From: Streptomyces fumigatiscleroticus
GTDB taxonomy: Bacteria > Actinomycetota > Actinomycetes > Streptomycetales > Streptomycetaceae
DNA length: 64,000 bases
Direction of reading: 5' to 3'
Assembly: GCF_014647975.1 (NCBI RefSeq)
Contig: NZ_BMQF01000004.1
Coordinates: forward strand, 62,001 to 126,000
A program made the position numbers and the translations under genes. The notes beneath the pieces are model-generated. The model saw nothing but the letters and a program-made list of their open reading frames with translations. It ran no database searches and was not told the DNA's origin. Positions within the stretch are counted from its first letter, which is position 1, and the number at the start of each line of letters is the position of its first letter. This document shows, piece by piece, positions 63,918 to 64,000 of this stretch.

Positions 63918-64000
63918 GTGCGTATCGCGTTCGTCGGCAAGGGCGGCAGCGGCAAGACCACGCTGTCGGCGCTCTTCGCCCGCCACTTGGCGCACTCCGG
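63918..64000 (+). CDS. CooC/ParA-like ATPase, 5' end only
   Basis: The first 27 codons, cut by the window edge. RIAFVGKGGSGKTTLSALFARHLA is a deviant Walker A (KGGxGKTT) of the MinD/ParA/CooC superfamily. CooC-type members insert or move metals, while ParA/MinD members position DNA or division sites; the visible start favours CooC-like. The GTG at 63918 follows GGAG. A Zur-like box upstream hints at metal control. Confidence 0.78.
   Translation, partial: MRIAFVGKGGSGKTTLSALFARHLAHS

Overview
The window reads as chromosomal DNA of a Streptomyces or close relative. GC is very high with GC-rich third positions. GTG starts are common, neighbouring genes often overlap by four bases (ATGA or GTGA), and the families are typical of the genus: DUF2510, IclR, TetR, MmyB-like, GH16-CBM6 and an opcA/zwf operon. 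From memory, the order from the phosphopantetheinyl transferase at 22 kb to the peptide ABC genes at 63 kb resembles S. coelicolor SCO6673 down to SCO6644; an alignment would be needed to confirm it. I saw no rRNA, tRNA, CRISPR array, transposase or integrase.

Layout. 0-6.8 kb: a large AAA/TPR ATPase, a DUF2510 membrane protein, and a TetR repressor divergent from a PAP2 membrane phosphatase and a DMT exporter, with a dense operator between them. 6.8-11.4 kb: a Tat-exported phospholipase C, an MHS-type MFS transporter and a PLP enzyme. 11.5-18.1 kb: a Rieske oxygenase, a 56-residue CxC protein and a reductase in one coupled operon, then an IclR regulator and a complete SsuABC/TauABC-type importer. 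18.2-20.3 kb: an orphan MmyB-like sensory domain, an XRE regulator and an ImmA/IrrE-like metalloprotease. 20.3-25 kb: a hydrolase, a 78-residue orphan behind a DNA-damage-type promoter, a PPTase, a phosphoesterase and an ATP-grasp enzyme. 25-30.6 kb: a GH4 glycosidase/IclR pair, an L,D-transpeptidase, and a secreted GH16-CBM6 glucanase with a LacI-type operator.

30.6-40.2 kb: an AraC regulator divergent from a tkt-tal-zwf-opcA-pgi-gnd operon covering the pentose phosphate pathway. 40.2-46.8 kb: a pentapeptide-like membrane protein, then a shikimate/quinate catabolic locus (3-dehydroshikimate dehydratase and shikimate dehydrogenase, divergent TetR, MFS importer). 46.9-49.4 kb: a PPOX-family protein and a TetR/MFS efflux pair with two clear operators.

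50.7-58.3 kb is the most interesting region. It holds a GTP cyclohydrolase II homologue with Met at position 120, the change reported to make SCO6655 stop at the formylated pyrimidine FAPy. Next to it are a creatininase-family amidohydrolase, a T-fold PTPS homologue lacking zinc and catalytic residues, a GT4 glycosyltransferase, a SAM methyltransferase with a repeat-rich N-terminus, a YbhN-type membrane protein, a zinc-less MDR dehydrogenase and a CDP-alcohol phosphatidyltransferase. I infer an undescribed pathway that turns GTP into a pyrimidine- or pterin-derived, possibly glycosylated and lipid-linked, product. 58.3-64 kb: a repeat-filled spacer, an MFS transporter, a peptide-type ABC importer with a fused double permease and no ATPase, a GNAT enzyme, and the start of a CooC/ParA-like ATPase behind a candidate Zur box.
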